64,000 nucleotides of DNA from Algoriphagus lutimaris (GTDB lineage Bacteria; Bacteroidota; Bacteroidia; Cytophagales; Cyclobacteriaceae), in contig NZ_JAFIDJ010000001.1 in NCBI RefSeq assembly GCF_017051705.1, forward strand, positions 2,480,745 through 2,544,744, read 5' to 3'. Position numbers and translations under genes: made by a program. The notes under the pieces were generated by a model that searched no databases, had not been told where the DNA came from, and saw only the letters and a list, made by a program, of their open reading frames with translations. Below, piece after piece: positions 42,421-50,851 of the stretch (positions within the stretch are counted from its first letter, which is position 1; each line of letters opens with the position of its first letter).

Positions 42421-44004
42421 ATGAGTAAATACATATTTTCAACCCTTCTTTTCATCCTCACGCTCTTCAGCAGCTTTTCTTTGCATGCACAGATTCCGCA
42501 AGTACCTGCTGAATTGGAGTTTGCAGATTTAATTGTAAGAATTAATCCACAAGCGAGAAGGGAAATTCAACTGGATGTAGACGCTCAATACAGAAACCCT
42601 GAATATTTCAAAATCAAGCGGGAACGGGTCAATTTATATATGCCGATTATCGAAGATATACTTCGAGACAATCAGGTTCCTGAGGATTTAAAATACCTGG
42701 TAATCCAGGAAAGCTCCCTCATAGCCGATGCGGTTTCTACCTCCAATGCGGTTGGATTTTGGCAATTCAAACAGGGTACTGCAGAGGAAGTATTTCTTCG
42801 CGTGGACAATCAGATCGATGAACGAAAGAATATTGTTTCCTCTACCCGTGGTGCGGCTTTGTATTTAAAAAAGCATAACAACACTTTTGACAATTGGATG
42901 TGTGCTTTGGTTTCCTATCAAATGGGACTAGGTGGTGCAAAAGCCTATTTTGGAACAAGATATAATGGAAAGCGTGTGGTGGATGTAGACAGGAATACGC
43001 ATTGGTATTTCAAAAAGTTCTTGGCCCATAAAATTGCCTTTGAAAACCAACTAGGTGTACTCACTTCCAATTCTAGAATGGTAGAAGTCCCTATTCAAGG
43101 TCCAACTACCCTAGCTGCCTTGGCCAAAAAATATGGAGTATCTGAGTCGCATTTAAAAGAATACAATAAATGGACCTCCAATGGTAAAATCCCAGGCGAT
43201 AGAACCTATGGACTAGTCTATATCCAAGATGGCACGCTACCGGTACAACCAGCCATTATTAAAAGTAGTCCATCCAAAAACAGTTCTAACAGTAACAATT
43301 CGTTAGCCAATTCACCAGCTTATAAGCAGGCTAACTCCTATCCAAGGATCAACGGAAATACGACCAAAGCGAGTCAGCCAGACCAAATTACTGTCAATGA
43401 CATCGAAGGGGTTCAAGCCTCACAGACCACTACTCAAAGTAACTTCACTGATAAGATTGGAATCAAGGAGAAGAAATTTAGAAGACTCAATGATCTTGAT
43501 CCTGGAGAAAGAATTGAAGCGGGAGAATACTATTATACCAAGAAAAAGAAATCCAAAGCTGAAGTTGAGCACCATATAGTGATGCCGGGAGAAACACTTT
43601 GGAGCATTTCTCAAAAGTATGGACTCAAGCTTTCTTCTTTGAAATCTAAAAACCGCATCAGAAAAGACTCTGACCTGAAAGTAGGTATGGTATTGAATCT
43701 TCAAGATCACAGGAAACGTGGGGAGGATATCCGGGTTGTCAATATCAAGAAAGCTCCTCCAGCCCAGAAGGCGGTAGTTGCCAGTAGCTCAAGATCCAAA
43801 GGACCTTCACAGCAAGCTAAAACCTCCACTGCATCAAATCTAAGTTCTGAGGGAAAGATTACTCACGTGGTAAGCAAAGGTGACACGCTTTTTGCGATCA
43901 GTAAAAAATATGGGGTTACAGTCAATGACTTAAAATCCTGGAACAACATTGGCAGTCAAAACATCATTAGCATCGGTCAGAAATTGGTTATCTTCACGCC
44001 TTGA
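42421..44004 (+). CDS. MltD-like lytic transglycosylase with LysM domains
   Basis: 527 residues. Signal peptide (FSTLLFILTLFSSFSLHAQ). The SLT domain occupies about residues 70-200 with catalytic Glu in LVIQESSL, then SNAVGFWQFKQGTAEEV and ALVSYQMGLGGA. A LysM-like segment (TTLAALAKKYGVSESHLKEYNKWTS) and two clear LysM domains (GETLWSISQKYGLKLSSLKSKN and GDTLFAISKKYGVTVNDLKSWNNI, the last at the C-terminus) bind peptidoglycan; Ser/Asn-rich linkers separate them. It cleaves glycan strands with anhydro-MurNAc formation (known for the family) and acts in the periplasm. It is followed closely by a DUF3078 outer-membrane protein. Confidence 0.92.
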   Translation: MSKYIFSTLLFILTLFSSFSLHAQIPQVPAELEFADLIVRINPQARREIQLDVDAQYRNPEYFKIKRERVNLYMPIIEDILRDNQVPEDLKYLVIQESSLIADAVSTSNAVGFWQFKQGTAEEVFLRVDNQIDERKNIVSSTRGAALYLKKHNNTFDNWMCALVSYQMGLGGAKAYFGTRYNGKRVVDVDRNTHWYFKKFLAHKIAFENQLGVLTSNSRMVEVPIQGPTTLAALAKKYGVSESHLKEYNKWTSNGKIPGDRTYGLVYIQDGTLPVQPAIIKSSPSKNSSNSNNSLANSPAYKQANSYPRINGNTTKASQPDQITVNDIEGVQASQTTTQSNFTDKIGIKEKKFRRLNDLDPGERIEAGEYYYTKKKKSKAEVEHHIVMPGETLWSISQKYGLKLSSLKSKNRIRKDSDLKVGMVLNLQDHRKRGEDIRVVNIKKAPPAQKAVVASSSRSKGPSQQAKTSTASNLSSEGKITHVVSKGDTLFAISKKYGVTVNDLKSWNNIGSQNIISIGQKLVIFTP

Positions 44005-44025
44005 TCCTATTATCTTCATTTTTGA

Positions 44026-45018
44026 ATGCGTAATTACCTCCTTTTTATAGGATTTCTTTTGTTTGGAATGAGTCATCAGGTATTGGCTCAAGACCGACTG
44101 ATTATCCCAGATACTGTATTGATCAATGGGGACACCTTATTAATGCTTGGCGACTCCTTGTTGGTGGAAGAACCTAAAAAAGAAATCTTTTGGGAGACCG
44201 GAGGTAATTATAACTTAAATATTCAACAAGTGACAATAAGCAATTGGGCAGCGGGTGGAGCTAGCTCTTTTGCACTCAATTCAGGGATTACCATTTTCGC
44301 GAATTATAAGAAGGATAAAAAAGTCTGGGACACACAAGTCACCATTAACTTAGGAATGAACCGTCAAGATGACCGTGATTTTAGAACGCGGAAAAGTAAT
44401 GACAACTTCATTTTCGTCAGTAATTATGGCCGGGAGCTTTCGGAAAAATTTTACCTATCTACCCAATTGGATGCTCGTACGCAATTGCTGGCAGGTTATA
44501 AATATTCCAGACCCTCCGGAAGTGATCAAGATGTAAGAACCAAAATATCGGATTTACTCTCTCCAGGTTATGTTCAATCTTCGACAGGTTTGAACTATAG
44601 AAGAACCTATTCTGATAAAAGCAAGTTGTCGGTCATCCTATCTCCATTTACGGGACGTTTTACGATTGTGATGGACGATTCTTTGAGTCGTGCGGGGGCA
44701 TTTGGGGTAGTTCCTGGAGAAAATGTCCGTGCCGAAGCAGGTATGTCATTAGCAACTTCCGTAGCAGATATTCAGCTCATGGAAAATATCACCTGGAAAG
44801 CAGATCTCAACCTTTTCTCGAATTACGAACGGTTTGGTAACATGGTCGTGAATTTCAACTCCACCATTCGGATGAAAGTGAACAAGTACATTTCTACCAG
44901 GATGGAAACCAGAATTATCTATGATGAGGAGGTGTTTATCAAACAAGATGACGGCAGTTCAAAACAGGCAGTTCAGCTCCAGAATTTGATAAATTTTGGG
45001 ATATCCCTGGATTTCTAG
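44026..45018 (+). CDS. DUF3078 outer-membrane beta-barrel protein
   Basis: 330 residues. Signal peptide (LLFIGFLLFGMSHQVLAQ). The DUF3078 signature is near the start of the barrel: WETGGNYNLNIQQVTISNWAAGGASSFALNSG. Alternating amphipathic strands (FIFVSNYGREL, FYLSTQLDARTQLLAGYKY, KLSVILSPFTGRFTIV) end with a C-terminal aromatic (GISLDF), usual for outer-membrane barrels. Function unknown; common in Cytophagales. It starts 21 bases after the transglycosylase gene and is convergent with dnaX (4-base overlap of coding ends). Confidence 0.85.
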   Translation: MRNYLLFIGFLLFGMSHQVLAQDRLIIPDTVLINGDTLLMLGDSLLVEEPKKEIFWETGGNYNLNIQQVTISNWAAGGASSFALNSGITIFANYKKDKKVWDTQVTINLGMNRQDDRDFRTRKSNDNFIFVSNYGRELSEKFYLSTQLDARTQLLAGYKYSRPSGSDQDVRTKISDLLSPGYVQSSTGLNYRRTYSDKSKLSVILSPFTGRFTIVMDDSLSRAGAFGVVPGENVRAEAGMSLATSVADIQLMENITWKADLNLFSNYERFGNMVVNFNSTIRMKVNKYISTRMETRIIYDEEVFIKQDDGSSKQAVQLQNLINFGISLDF

Positions 45019-45593
45019 TAGTCTGTTTCCAGACCAAATCTTTTTTGGAACTCGGCTAATGCCGCATGCTTTTCCTTTAGGAATCGAAGCTTATCGGAAC
45101 TAGTATAAAGTTTATTGGTAGCGGATTCCAGCTCCTCTTTTACCACTAATTTTATAGCCAGTTTACCCGCTCCTGTCAGATCTCTGATTAAGGACAATAA
45201 CTCCGGCTTCATTTTCTGCGCAATTTCTTCCTGAACATGCCCCATAACTTCCAAACAAATTTCATGTCCTTCCAACTTGATTGGTTGGTTCAAAATCGCA
45301 TGTTCCAATACTTTACCTTGCACCCTAAAATGATCCAATACCTTTGGTATTACCTCATCCAACATGGTTTGAGTTAATTGAAGCGTATTAACAGGCTCAA
45401 CTACTTTTGCCTCCGCTTTCCGCTGCTCAATTCTTTTTTCCTCATCCTTCGCTTTCTCCTCCAAAATCTTTTTGGTATGAGACAAGCTGGTAGGAATAGA
45501 CATGGTCCTTTGAACAGGAACAGACTTAGCTTTAGTTATTGGGGTAGAATTTGAATCGGAAGGAGCTGCTTTAGACTCTGATTTACTCAGACT
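45015..45593 (-). CDS. dnaX: dnaX tau-specific C-terminal segment (-1 frame after the A10 tract)
   Basis: An open frame of 192 codons that has no separate start near a ribosome site and runs back unbroken to the A10 tract ending the gamma frame. The sequence after the shift reads SLSKSESKAAPSDSN, a Ser/Lys-rich linker, then a folded tail (LQLTQTMLDEVIPKVLDHFRVQGK, EICLEVMGHVQEEIAQKMKPELLSLIRDLTG, LYTSSDKLRFLKEKHAALAEFQKRFGLETDY). That ending is the usual C-terminus of Bacteroidota tau subunits. Gamma part plus this segment by a -1 shift gives about 572 residues, normal for tau. An ATG at 45503 exists but I do not think it is a separate gene. Confidence 0.75.
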   Translation of the reverse strand, partial: SLSKSESKAAPSDSNSTPITKAKSVPVQRTMSIPTSLSHTKKILEEKAKDEEKRIEQRKAEAKVVEPVNTLQLTQTMLDEVIPKVLDHFRVQGKVLEHAILNQPIKLEGHEICLEVMGHVQEEIAQKMKPELLSLIRDLTGAGKLAIKLVVKEELESATNKLYTSSDKLRFLKEKHAALAEFQKRFGLETDY

Positions 45594-45602
45594 TTTTTTT
45601 TT
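45577..45602 (-). promoter_or_regulatory. A10 slippery tract with stop codon and small hairpin in dnaX
   Basis: On the minus strand TC is followed by ten A (45602-45593), then GTC TGA. A 5-bp hairpin TCTGA/TCAGA (45577-45591) follows at once and GAGGA lies 3 bases before the tract. These are the ingredients of programmed slippage, ribosomal or transcriptional. Confidence 0.65.
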
Positions 45603-46732
45603 GATTCCTCGGCAGCCAGAGTTGCTAATTTGAAGACCTGAGGCAGTTTGGCCATTTTCATCAATGCCAGTTCTACATGGAGGCGTTGATTTTTGGAGGT
45701 CTTATAATTGATATCGCATTGGTTGGCAATATTTAGAGCTGACAACAAAAAGGATACGGAAGTTGCTCCCGTCTGTTGTAAGTATCTTTCTTTTGCACTT
45801 TCAGAAACCTGGATTAATTCCACGGTAGCGGGATCCTTTGCCACCAACAAATCTCTAAAATGCTCACAGAGGCCAACAATGAAATTATGACCATCAAAGC
45901 CTTTCTTCAGGATCTCATCGAATATCAACAATGCCTTGGATAAATCTTCCTCAATCAAGGCATCTACTACTTTGAAATAGTAATCGTAATCAAGGATATG
46001 AAGATTGTCGATGGTTTCCAGATAGGTGACTTTCTTGCCCGCAGAATAGGTGACGATCAAATCAAAAATAGATAAGGCATCACGGAGCGCACCATCCGCT
46101 TTGGTGGCTATCAATCTCAAGGCTTCCTCTTCGTAGTCTACCTGTTCCTTCTCTGCAATGTATTTTAGATGCTCAGCAATATGTTTGATCTGAATTCTGT
46201 TGAAATCAAAAATCTGGCATCGGGAAAGTATCGTCGGGATGATCTTATGCTTCTCTGTAGTAGCAAGAATGAAAATCGCATATTTCGGAGGCTCTTCCAA
46301 AGTTTTCAGAAAGGCATTGAAGGCCTGATTGGAAAGCATATGAACCTCATCAATAATATATACCTTGTATTGACCTTTTTGAGGCGCATAGCGCACTTGG
46401 TCCACCAGGTTTCTAATATCATCTACCGAGTTATTGGATGCTGCATCCAGCTCATAGATATTAAAAGAACTGTTATTTTTGAAAGAAACACAGGATTCAC
46501 ATTCCCCGCATGCTTCCTGATCTGCTTGCCGATTTTCGCAGTTAATGGTTTTAGCCAAAATCCGGGCACAGGTAGTTTTACCTACACCACGAGGTCCACA
46601 AAATAGGAAAGCCTGAGCTAAGTGATTGTTTTTAATCGCATTTTGAAGAGTCGTGGTAATGTGCTGCTGCCCAACCACACTCTTGAAATCTGCTGGTCTG
46701 TATTTTCTTGCCGAAACGACGAAGTTTTCCAT
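45587..46732 (-). CDS. dnaX: DNA polymerase III clamp-loader subunit, gamma form
   Basis: 381 residues in the zero frame, from the ATG at 46732 (a GTG directly upstream is also possible). Clamp-loader ATPase: VVGQQHITTTLQNAI, Walker A GPRGVGKTTCARI, zinc-binding CENRQADQEACGECESC, Walker B IDEVHMLS and sensor TILSRCQIFDF, with collar domain III (KNQRLHVELALMKMA) near the end. It loads the beta clamp. The frame ends ESKKKV-TGA at an A10 run; the tau tail is in the -1 frame. As dnaX is essential, the split more likely reflects slippage (or a sequencing slip) than decay. Confidence 0.93.
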   Translation of the reverse strand: MENFVVSARKYRPADFKSVVGQQHITTTLQNAIKNNHLAQAFLFCGPRGVGKTTCARILAKTINCENRQADQEACGECESCVSFKNNSSFNIYELDAASNNSVDDIRNLVDQVRYAPQKGQYKVYIIDEVHMLSNQAFNAFLKTLEEPPKYAIFILATTEKHKIIPTILSRCQIFDFNRIQIKHIAEHLKYIAEKEQVDYEEEALRLIATKADGALRDALSIFDLIVTYSAGKKVTYLETIDNLHILDYDYYFKVVDALIEEDLSKALLIFDEILKKGFDGHNFIVGLCEHFRDLLVAKDPATVELIQVSESAKERYLQQTGATSVSFLLSALNIANQCDINYKTSKNQRLHVELALMKMAKLPQVFKLATLAAEESKKKV

Positions 46733-46891
46733 CACCGCAAGATATAAAAAACTCCATATTCGGGAAGCCTAAATGTATGTGATCTGCGACAATTTCTGAT
46801 AAAATATTGATTTCCAATTCAAGAATTTTAAAAAAGCCCAATTGGAGGAGGAGAAACAAAAAACTATGTACTCTTGGAACCAAAAATCTAT

Positions 46892-46899
46892 TACTTTTG
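46892..46899 (+). promoter_or_regulatory. -7 element of ssrA
   Basis: TACTTTTG is an exact TAnnTTTG placed 15 bases before the mature 5' end of the tmRNA. The nearest TTG (46874-46876) is only 15 bases upstream, shorter than usual. Confidence 0.6.
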
Positions 46900-46914
46900 T
46901 CATCCTTATCAAAT

Positions 46915-47312
46915 GGGGCTGACCGGTATTGACAGTAAGTGTAAAGATCGGGCTCGCATGCAGGCTGGAGTATGTACGGCCTTGAAAGATTCATACGAAC
47001 TATAATTGGCGAAAATTCTTACGCCATGGCTGCCTAATCTACCCTCTTAGGATAGATCGCTTAAAGGGTTGAGTTACTAGAGTAATTCCCCAGCCACATC
47101 TCACCGTCCGTTATCTGGTCCGGACGGATTTGAGGTGTCGACTTGATCAGGTTGCGGCTTGTGATGCTATTAAGCAAGTCTAAGATCAATAGCTAAGCCG
47201 GAACAAGGTGTGTCATCCAGCATATTTCGGTCGAAAACCTAACAGGTGACTAAGCATGTAGACGGTACGGTGTTTCCTTATCTGGACGCGAGTTCGAATC
47301 TCGCCAGCTCCA
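46915..47312 (+). ncRNA. ssrA: Transfer-messenger RNA (tmRNA)
   Basis: About 398 nt. The 5' end GGGGCTGACCGGTATTGACAG and the 3' end GGACGCGAGTTCGAATCTCGCC followed by AGCTCCA form the tRNA-like domain: GGGGCTG pairs with CAGCTCC, and the T-arm GCGAG/CTCGC with TTCGAAT is intact. No CCA is encoded after the discriminator A (47312), so it must be added. The tag reading frame (47008-47037) encodes GENSYAMAA then TAA; Bacteroidota tags are usually GENNYALAA-like. tmRNA with SmpB rescues stalled ribosomes and marks nascent chains for proteolysis. A GTCCGTTATCTGGTCCGGAC pseudoknot-like stem lies at about 47107-47126. Confidence 0.95.
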
Positions 47313-47314
47313 CA

Positions 47315-47347
47315 AAAAGCCTTCAGATCTTTTCTGAAGGCTTTTTT
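47315..47347 (+). terminator. Intrinsic terminator of ssrA
   Basis: AAAAGCCTTCAGA (47315-47327) pairs with TCTGAAGGCTTTT, ending in a six-T run, three bases after the mature tmRNA 3' end. Confidence 0.9.
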
Positions 47348-47396
47348 GTTGATGCCCCCATTTATTTGTTTAACGCTACCACCCTGCCCAATTTTT

Positions 47397-48413
47397 TCAA
47401 CCTTCGAGCTGATCCAAATAGCTAACAAACAATGAAAAATACTTATTAAAGGCATTTAGGTAGAGCTTCTTATCCTTTTTCTCTCTTGCCTGGGAAATCT
47501 CGATGGCGAAAACTTTTGCTCGAATATTGGCTCTTAAACACTTGTAATAATTGAACAATTTTTCTTCTTGTTCAGAAACGGTCTCCCCTTGTTGCTCAAA
47601 ATAGGTAGTCAAAAAAATCCTCGACAAATCTTCTCGTCCCCAACTTTCCAAATCCATACAAAGGAAAGCCACTTCATACAACACATCGATCTGTCTGAAG
47701 TCTTCTTTAAATTCTATGCAATCAAAAAGTACAGGATTTTCCATCAAAAATACATTCCCTCCATGCAAATCCCCATGAACATCTCTTACAAACCCTTCTG
47801 TAGATCTCTTTTCTAGGAGTTTTGAGTTGCTCGTCAAAAACAAGTCGCTCAACCTAACTGCCCTATGTAATTGCTCTTTGAGTTCCTCATAATTAGGGAG
47901 CTCTTCCAATACTTTTTTTATACTCAAAATATCATTGAAGGTCTCTTTCGATTTTTGTAAGTCAAAAGACCGATGGATCACTCGGGCTTTTTTGTGGAAA
48001 CTCGCCACCTGATGGGCTAATTTTTCTATGGCTTCTGAAGACACCTCTGCTTTCTCCAAAAGTCGATCCATCCGCATATCCTCATCCATTCTCTTCATCA
48101 CCACAGCGAAATCCCGAGGCAATCCTTTTTCCCCTCCAATGGACCAATGGCCTTCTTCAAAATAAACTGGTTCCACCCCCAAGTAGATATCAGTAAACCT
48201 TGCATTCAGGTACACTTCCTGCTCACAGTAATACCGCCGCTTTTCCAAACTGGAGAAATCAACAAAAGACAAGTGAACGGGTTTCTTGATTTTAAAAGCA
48301 CGGTCCCCGGATAGGATGACCCAAGAAATATGAGTCTCTACCAATTTTCCCTTTAGGAGCTGCCCTTTAAAATTTCCGGACCGGAATAAACTTTTTATTT
48401 CGGAAGAATTCAT
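47397..48413 (-). CDS. Aminoglycoside phosphotransferase-like kinase
   Basis: 338 residues, APH/choline-kinase fold. Lys in AFKIKKPVHLSFVDFSSLEKRRYYCEQEV, Brenner motif HGDLHGGNVFL (catalytic Asp), and the metal Asp in LFDCIEFKEDFRQIDVLYEVAFLCMDLES. It is cytosolic. In Proteobacteria the same kinase is often fused to a P-loop ATPase domain in one protein; here the two parts are separate genes overlapping by four bases (ATGA). The natural substrate is unknown; a resistance function should not be assumed. Confidence 0.85.
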   Translation of the reverse strand: MNSSEIKSLFRSGNFKGQLLKGKLVETHISWVILSGDRAFKIKKPVHLSFVDFSSLEKRRYYCEQEVYLNARFTDIYLGVEPVYFEEGHWSIGGEKGLPRDFAVVMKRMDEDMRMDRLLEKAEVSSEAIEKLAHQVASFHKKARVIHRSFDLQKSKETFNDILSIKKVLEELPNYEELKEQLHRAVRLSDLFLTSNSKLLEKRSTEGFVRDVHGDLHGGNVFLMENPVLFDCIEFKEDFRQIDVLYEVAFLCMDLESWGREDLSRIFLTTYFEQQGETVSEQEEKLFNYYKCLRANIRAKVFAIEISQAREKKDKKLYLNAFNKYFSLFVSYLDQLEG

Positions 48414-48910
48414 TGGTCAGGGTTAATATAGTCCATCGCCTGCTGAAGCATCTTATCCAGATTTGATTCTCCAGAAGTTACAGAAAGGAAAGGCGGACGA
48501 ACAGGATCAAAATCTTTTTTCAGTTTCAAATACACCTCATAGTTTGCCTCACTAGTTTTTCTTGGTTTTTTCAGCCTTTTTTTCACCAATGATTCATTTG
48601 CTTCCACCAAAATGGTGCTCAAAGGAACTTCATACCTGGATGAAAGTTGATAAATCAACTCTCGATATTCCTTCAATTGAAAGGTAGCATCCACTACCAC
48701 CGATTTCTCTTCTAGGACTAACGCTTCCGTGCGTCGGCACAATTCTCGATACACCTCCATTTTATCCTCTTTCGAATAGCTCCCCATTTTATGAAGTTCT
48801 TTTCGGATCACATCATTTTCCAAATGGACTGCCTTGAGCTGTGCTGACAGCTTAGATGCAAAATAGCTTTTCCCGGAACCGGGAAGTCCCATGACCATGA
48901 TCAACAACAT
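48410..48910 (-). CDS. P-loop AAA-type ATPase/kinase, partner of the phosphotransferase
   Basis: 166 residues. Walker A MVMGLPGSGKSYFASKL at the N-terminus, then ENDVIRKELHKMG and VVVDATFQLKEYRELI, typical of the gluconate-kinase/zeta-toxin-like AAA_33 family with substrate Asp. Its stop overlaps the start of the phosphotransferase gene by four bases, so it is translated first and coupled. The pair is the unfused form of a protein known in other phyla. Confidence 0.85.
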   Translation of the reverse strand: MLLIMVMGLPGSGKSYFASKLSAQLKAVHLENDVIRKELHKMGSYSKEDKMEVYRELCRRTEALVLEEKSVVVDATFQLKEYRELIYQLSSRYEVPLSTILVEANESLVKKRLKKPRKTSEANYEVYLKLKKDFDPVRPPFLSVTSGESNLDKMLQQAMDYINPDQ

Positions 48911-49093
48911 ATCTCCTACTTATTTTTCTAACTCCTGATGTATAATCCAATGTGTAAAAGGAAGGAATCTAGACTAATTTAAAAAAAAGAAGCTGCCTAA
49001 ACCGCTTTTCTAACTGGTTCTCTTACTCCAAGTTGAAATCGCAAGGGTCTTAGCAGCCTCTATAAATCCTTAACTTCTCTTACTTACTGATGG

Positions 49094-50353
49094 CTAATTT
49101 GATTGGGAAGAAAGCCACTGCATAATAGTCACTGGAACTCCATTTACTTTTACAGGGCTTCCGTCAAAATCAGTTTGACTCAAATTAGCATGTGAATAAA
49201 TCCATGACCAGTGCCCCGGATAATGGTAATCCTCTCCTCCTAATAAGCCTGTGATATCTACCACATGTTCATAAAAAGTCAAGTGAACATCTTTTGCTCC
49301 AGCTTTGATTAGTTTATCATACACTGGTAATACAGTCTGATCCGCGACAGTGGTCGAATCATCTTTGGAGTGCACAAACCAGATCGGTACATTTTTGATA
49401 CTTTTAGCTTGGTCATCTGATAAATAGGCCGCCCTGTAGGCCAAGGCACTTATATATCCTCCGGCAAAGTAATCAGGGTATTCCAAGATCAGTTTTAAAC
49501 TCATATATCCTCCATTGCTACATCCCCCGACATAAATCCGATCTATATCTACATTGGGATTTTTTGCCACAAAATCATCAAATAAGGCCTTCAAAGCTTT
49601 AAAATAAATATCATCTACCTGACCACTAGTAGAACCATCTCCGCTATCCATCCATCGAGTAGGTGTTTGTGGTACTAACACGTAGGCTCCATCAAAATAT
49701 TGTTGAATTTCGGGTGAGGCATAATTGGCGGCCCGATTCCCTAGCAAAGGAATCGTGGTATCTGTTCCTCCTTCTCCTCCACCATGTAACCAAATAATCA
49801 ATGGAACCTTCTCTTGGTCCGTTTCCGGTGTAAATGAAGCATAGGTGAGTTCAACATTGGAATGAGTGAATTTACCATCCAAATCAAATTCATCGATCAA
49901 AGGCATGATCCGGTCACTTTCTTTATTCCAGATTTCCAAGGTCTCTGTATTGGTAATTAACAATTGATAGTCTACCCAGACGTTGCCATGACCACGCATG
50001 TATTGAAAGGGTGAACTCACACGAATTGTAGGAGCTACTGCCAGGTTCAGGGTCACATAATTTCCATCTTCCTGCCTGTTTCCTTGAGCATCCGAAGGAT
50101 AAGCAGATAGTACTGTCCTTTCTCCTCCAGAAGGATTAATAGGACTTTCTGAAAGTTCAGAACTTCTTGTAGCATAAACCTGGTAAACTGATGGATCTAC
50201 ACTTAAATCAGTGCTGCCTTTGGACAAAATCACTTTGTTCACCGCCGGACCCCAGTCAAAGCCTTCCACGACAAGATTGTACGTATTTTGTGCCATCACC
50301 TGAAAGGAGGCTAGCACCATACAAAAAATTAGAAATAAGGGTTTATTGTTCAC
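49094..50353 (-). CDS. Secreted CE1-like alpha/beta hydrolase
   Basis: 419 residues from a GTG start. Signal peptide (FLIFCMVLASFQVMAQ); a beta-sandwich-like N-terminal domain (about 22-165); then an esterase domain: PLIIWLHGGGEGG (oxyanion loop), VLVPQTPTRWMDSGDGS, nucleophile elbow GGCSNGGYMS with Ser279, Asp in VHSKDDSTT, and late His in GHWSW. It resembles PHB-depolymerase/feruloyl-esterase type (CE1) carbohydrate esterases. Secreted; the likely substrate is an ester-decorated polysaccharide or polyester (inference). A divergent intergenic region with a strong palindrome lies upstream. Confidence 0.8.
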   Translation of the reverse strand: MNNKPLFLIFCMVLASFQVMAQNTYNLVVEGFDWGPAVNKVILSKGSTDLSVDPSVYQVYATRSSELSESPINPSGGERTVLSAYPSDAQGNRQEDGNYVTLNLAVAPTIRVSSPFQYMRGHGNVWVDYQLLITNTETLEIWNKESDRIMPLIDEFDLDGKFTHSNVELTYASFTPETDQEKVPLIIWLHGGGEGGTDTTIPLLGNRAANYASPEIQQYFDGAYVLVPQTPTRWMDSGDGSTSGQVDDIYFKALKALFDDFVAKNPNVDIDRIYVGGCSNGGYMSLKLILEYPDYFAGGYISALAYRAAYLSDDQAKSIKNVPIWFVHSKDDSTTVADQTVLPVYDKLIKAGAKDVHLTFYEHVVDITGLLGGEDYHYPGHWSWIYSHANLSQTDFDGSPVKVNGVPVTIMQWLSSQSN

Positions 50354-50851
50354 GATTTATTGGCATTTACAGAATCTTCAATTTAACAATCTATCCTATT
50401 CATTTACTGCTAATTATATAAACGTGATGATTTTTTTTATGGAATCACTATATAACGCTCATTTGTAAACCACTTTTTTTTAATCTTAAAAGTGGTTTAC
50501 AAAATCAGCTAATTTGAGATAGGGATCATTCTTCTTTTTCATATTGGTAAAATGACTTGTTATAGATGAAGTAAAAACCTTTTCTAGCAAAGCAAAAACT
50601 ACATTACTCGCCTCGTCAAATAAAAAAACAAAAATAATTGACCGAAATAATTTGAAGATTCTCAATAAAATATATAATTTTATAAAAAAATGTTAAGCAT
50701 GGCACCAAACCAAAATAAAATTTGATTTAGTACCATTGATTCAAAAGCCTTTTAATTTTTGTATTGAATTGAGAGGAACAGTTGAGTCGTTAACAGGATT
50801 TAACTGAAGTTTTCTTGACTGAGAGAAAAACTTTTTTTATTTCGCACCCTG
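50354..50851. other. Divergent intergenic region with a 16-bp palindrome
   Basis: 498 AT-rich bases between the esterase gene (-) and a small membrane protein gene (+). The only structure I see is the perfect inverted repeat at 50462-50503. No tRNA, small gene or clear TAnnTTTG promoter was found. Confidence 0.5.
50462..50503. repeat. Perfect 16-bp inverted repeat
   Basis: TTTGTAAACCACTTTT (50462-50477) and AAAAGTGGTTTACAAA (50488-50503) are exact complements around TTTTAATCTT. In a divergent promoter region it could be an operator for a dimeric regulator, or a bidirectional terminator for a small RNA. Confidence 0.75.

Noticed and set aside
45015-45503. The dnaX -1 frame as a separate 162-residue gene from the ATG at 45503
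   Set aside because: The frame stays open upstream of that ATG to the A10 tract and the sequence is a tau C-terminus, so it is better read as part of dnaX.
46632-47455. Minus strand frames across the tmRNA, including one near 47213-47455
   Set aside because: They run antisense through ssrA, whose tRNA-like ends, tag frame and terminator are clear. Such frames are common false proteins.
47397-48413. Aminoglycoside resistance gene
   Set aside because: Only the kinase fold and Brenner motif are shared with resistance enzymes. The pairing with an AAA_33 ATPase matches a widespread core protein, not a resistance determinant.
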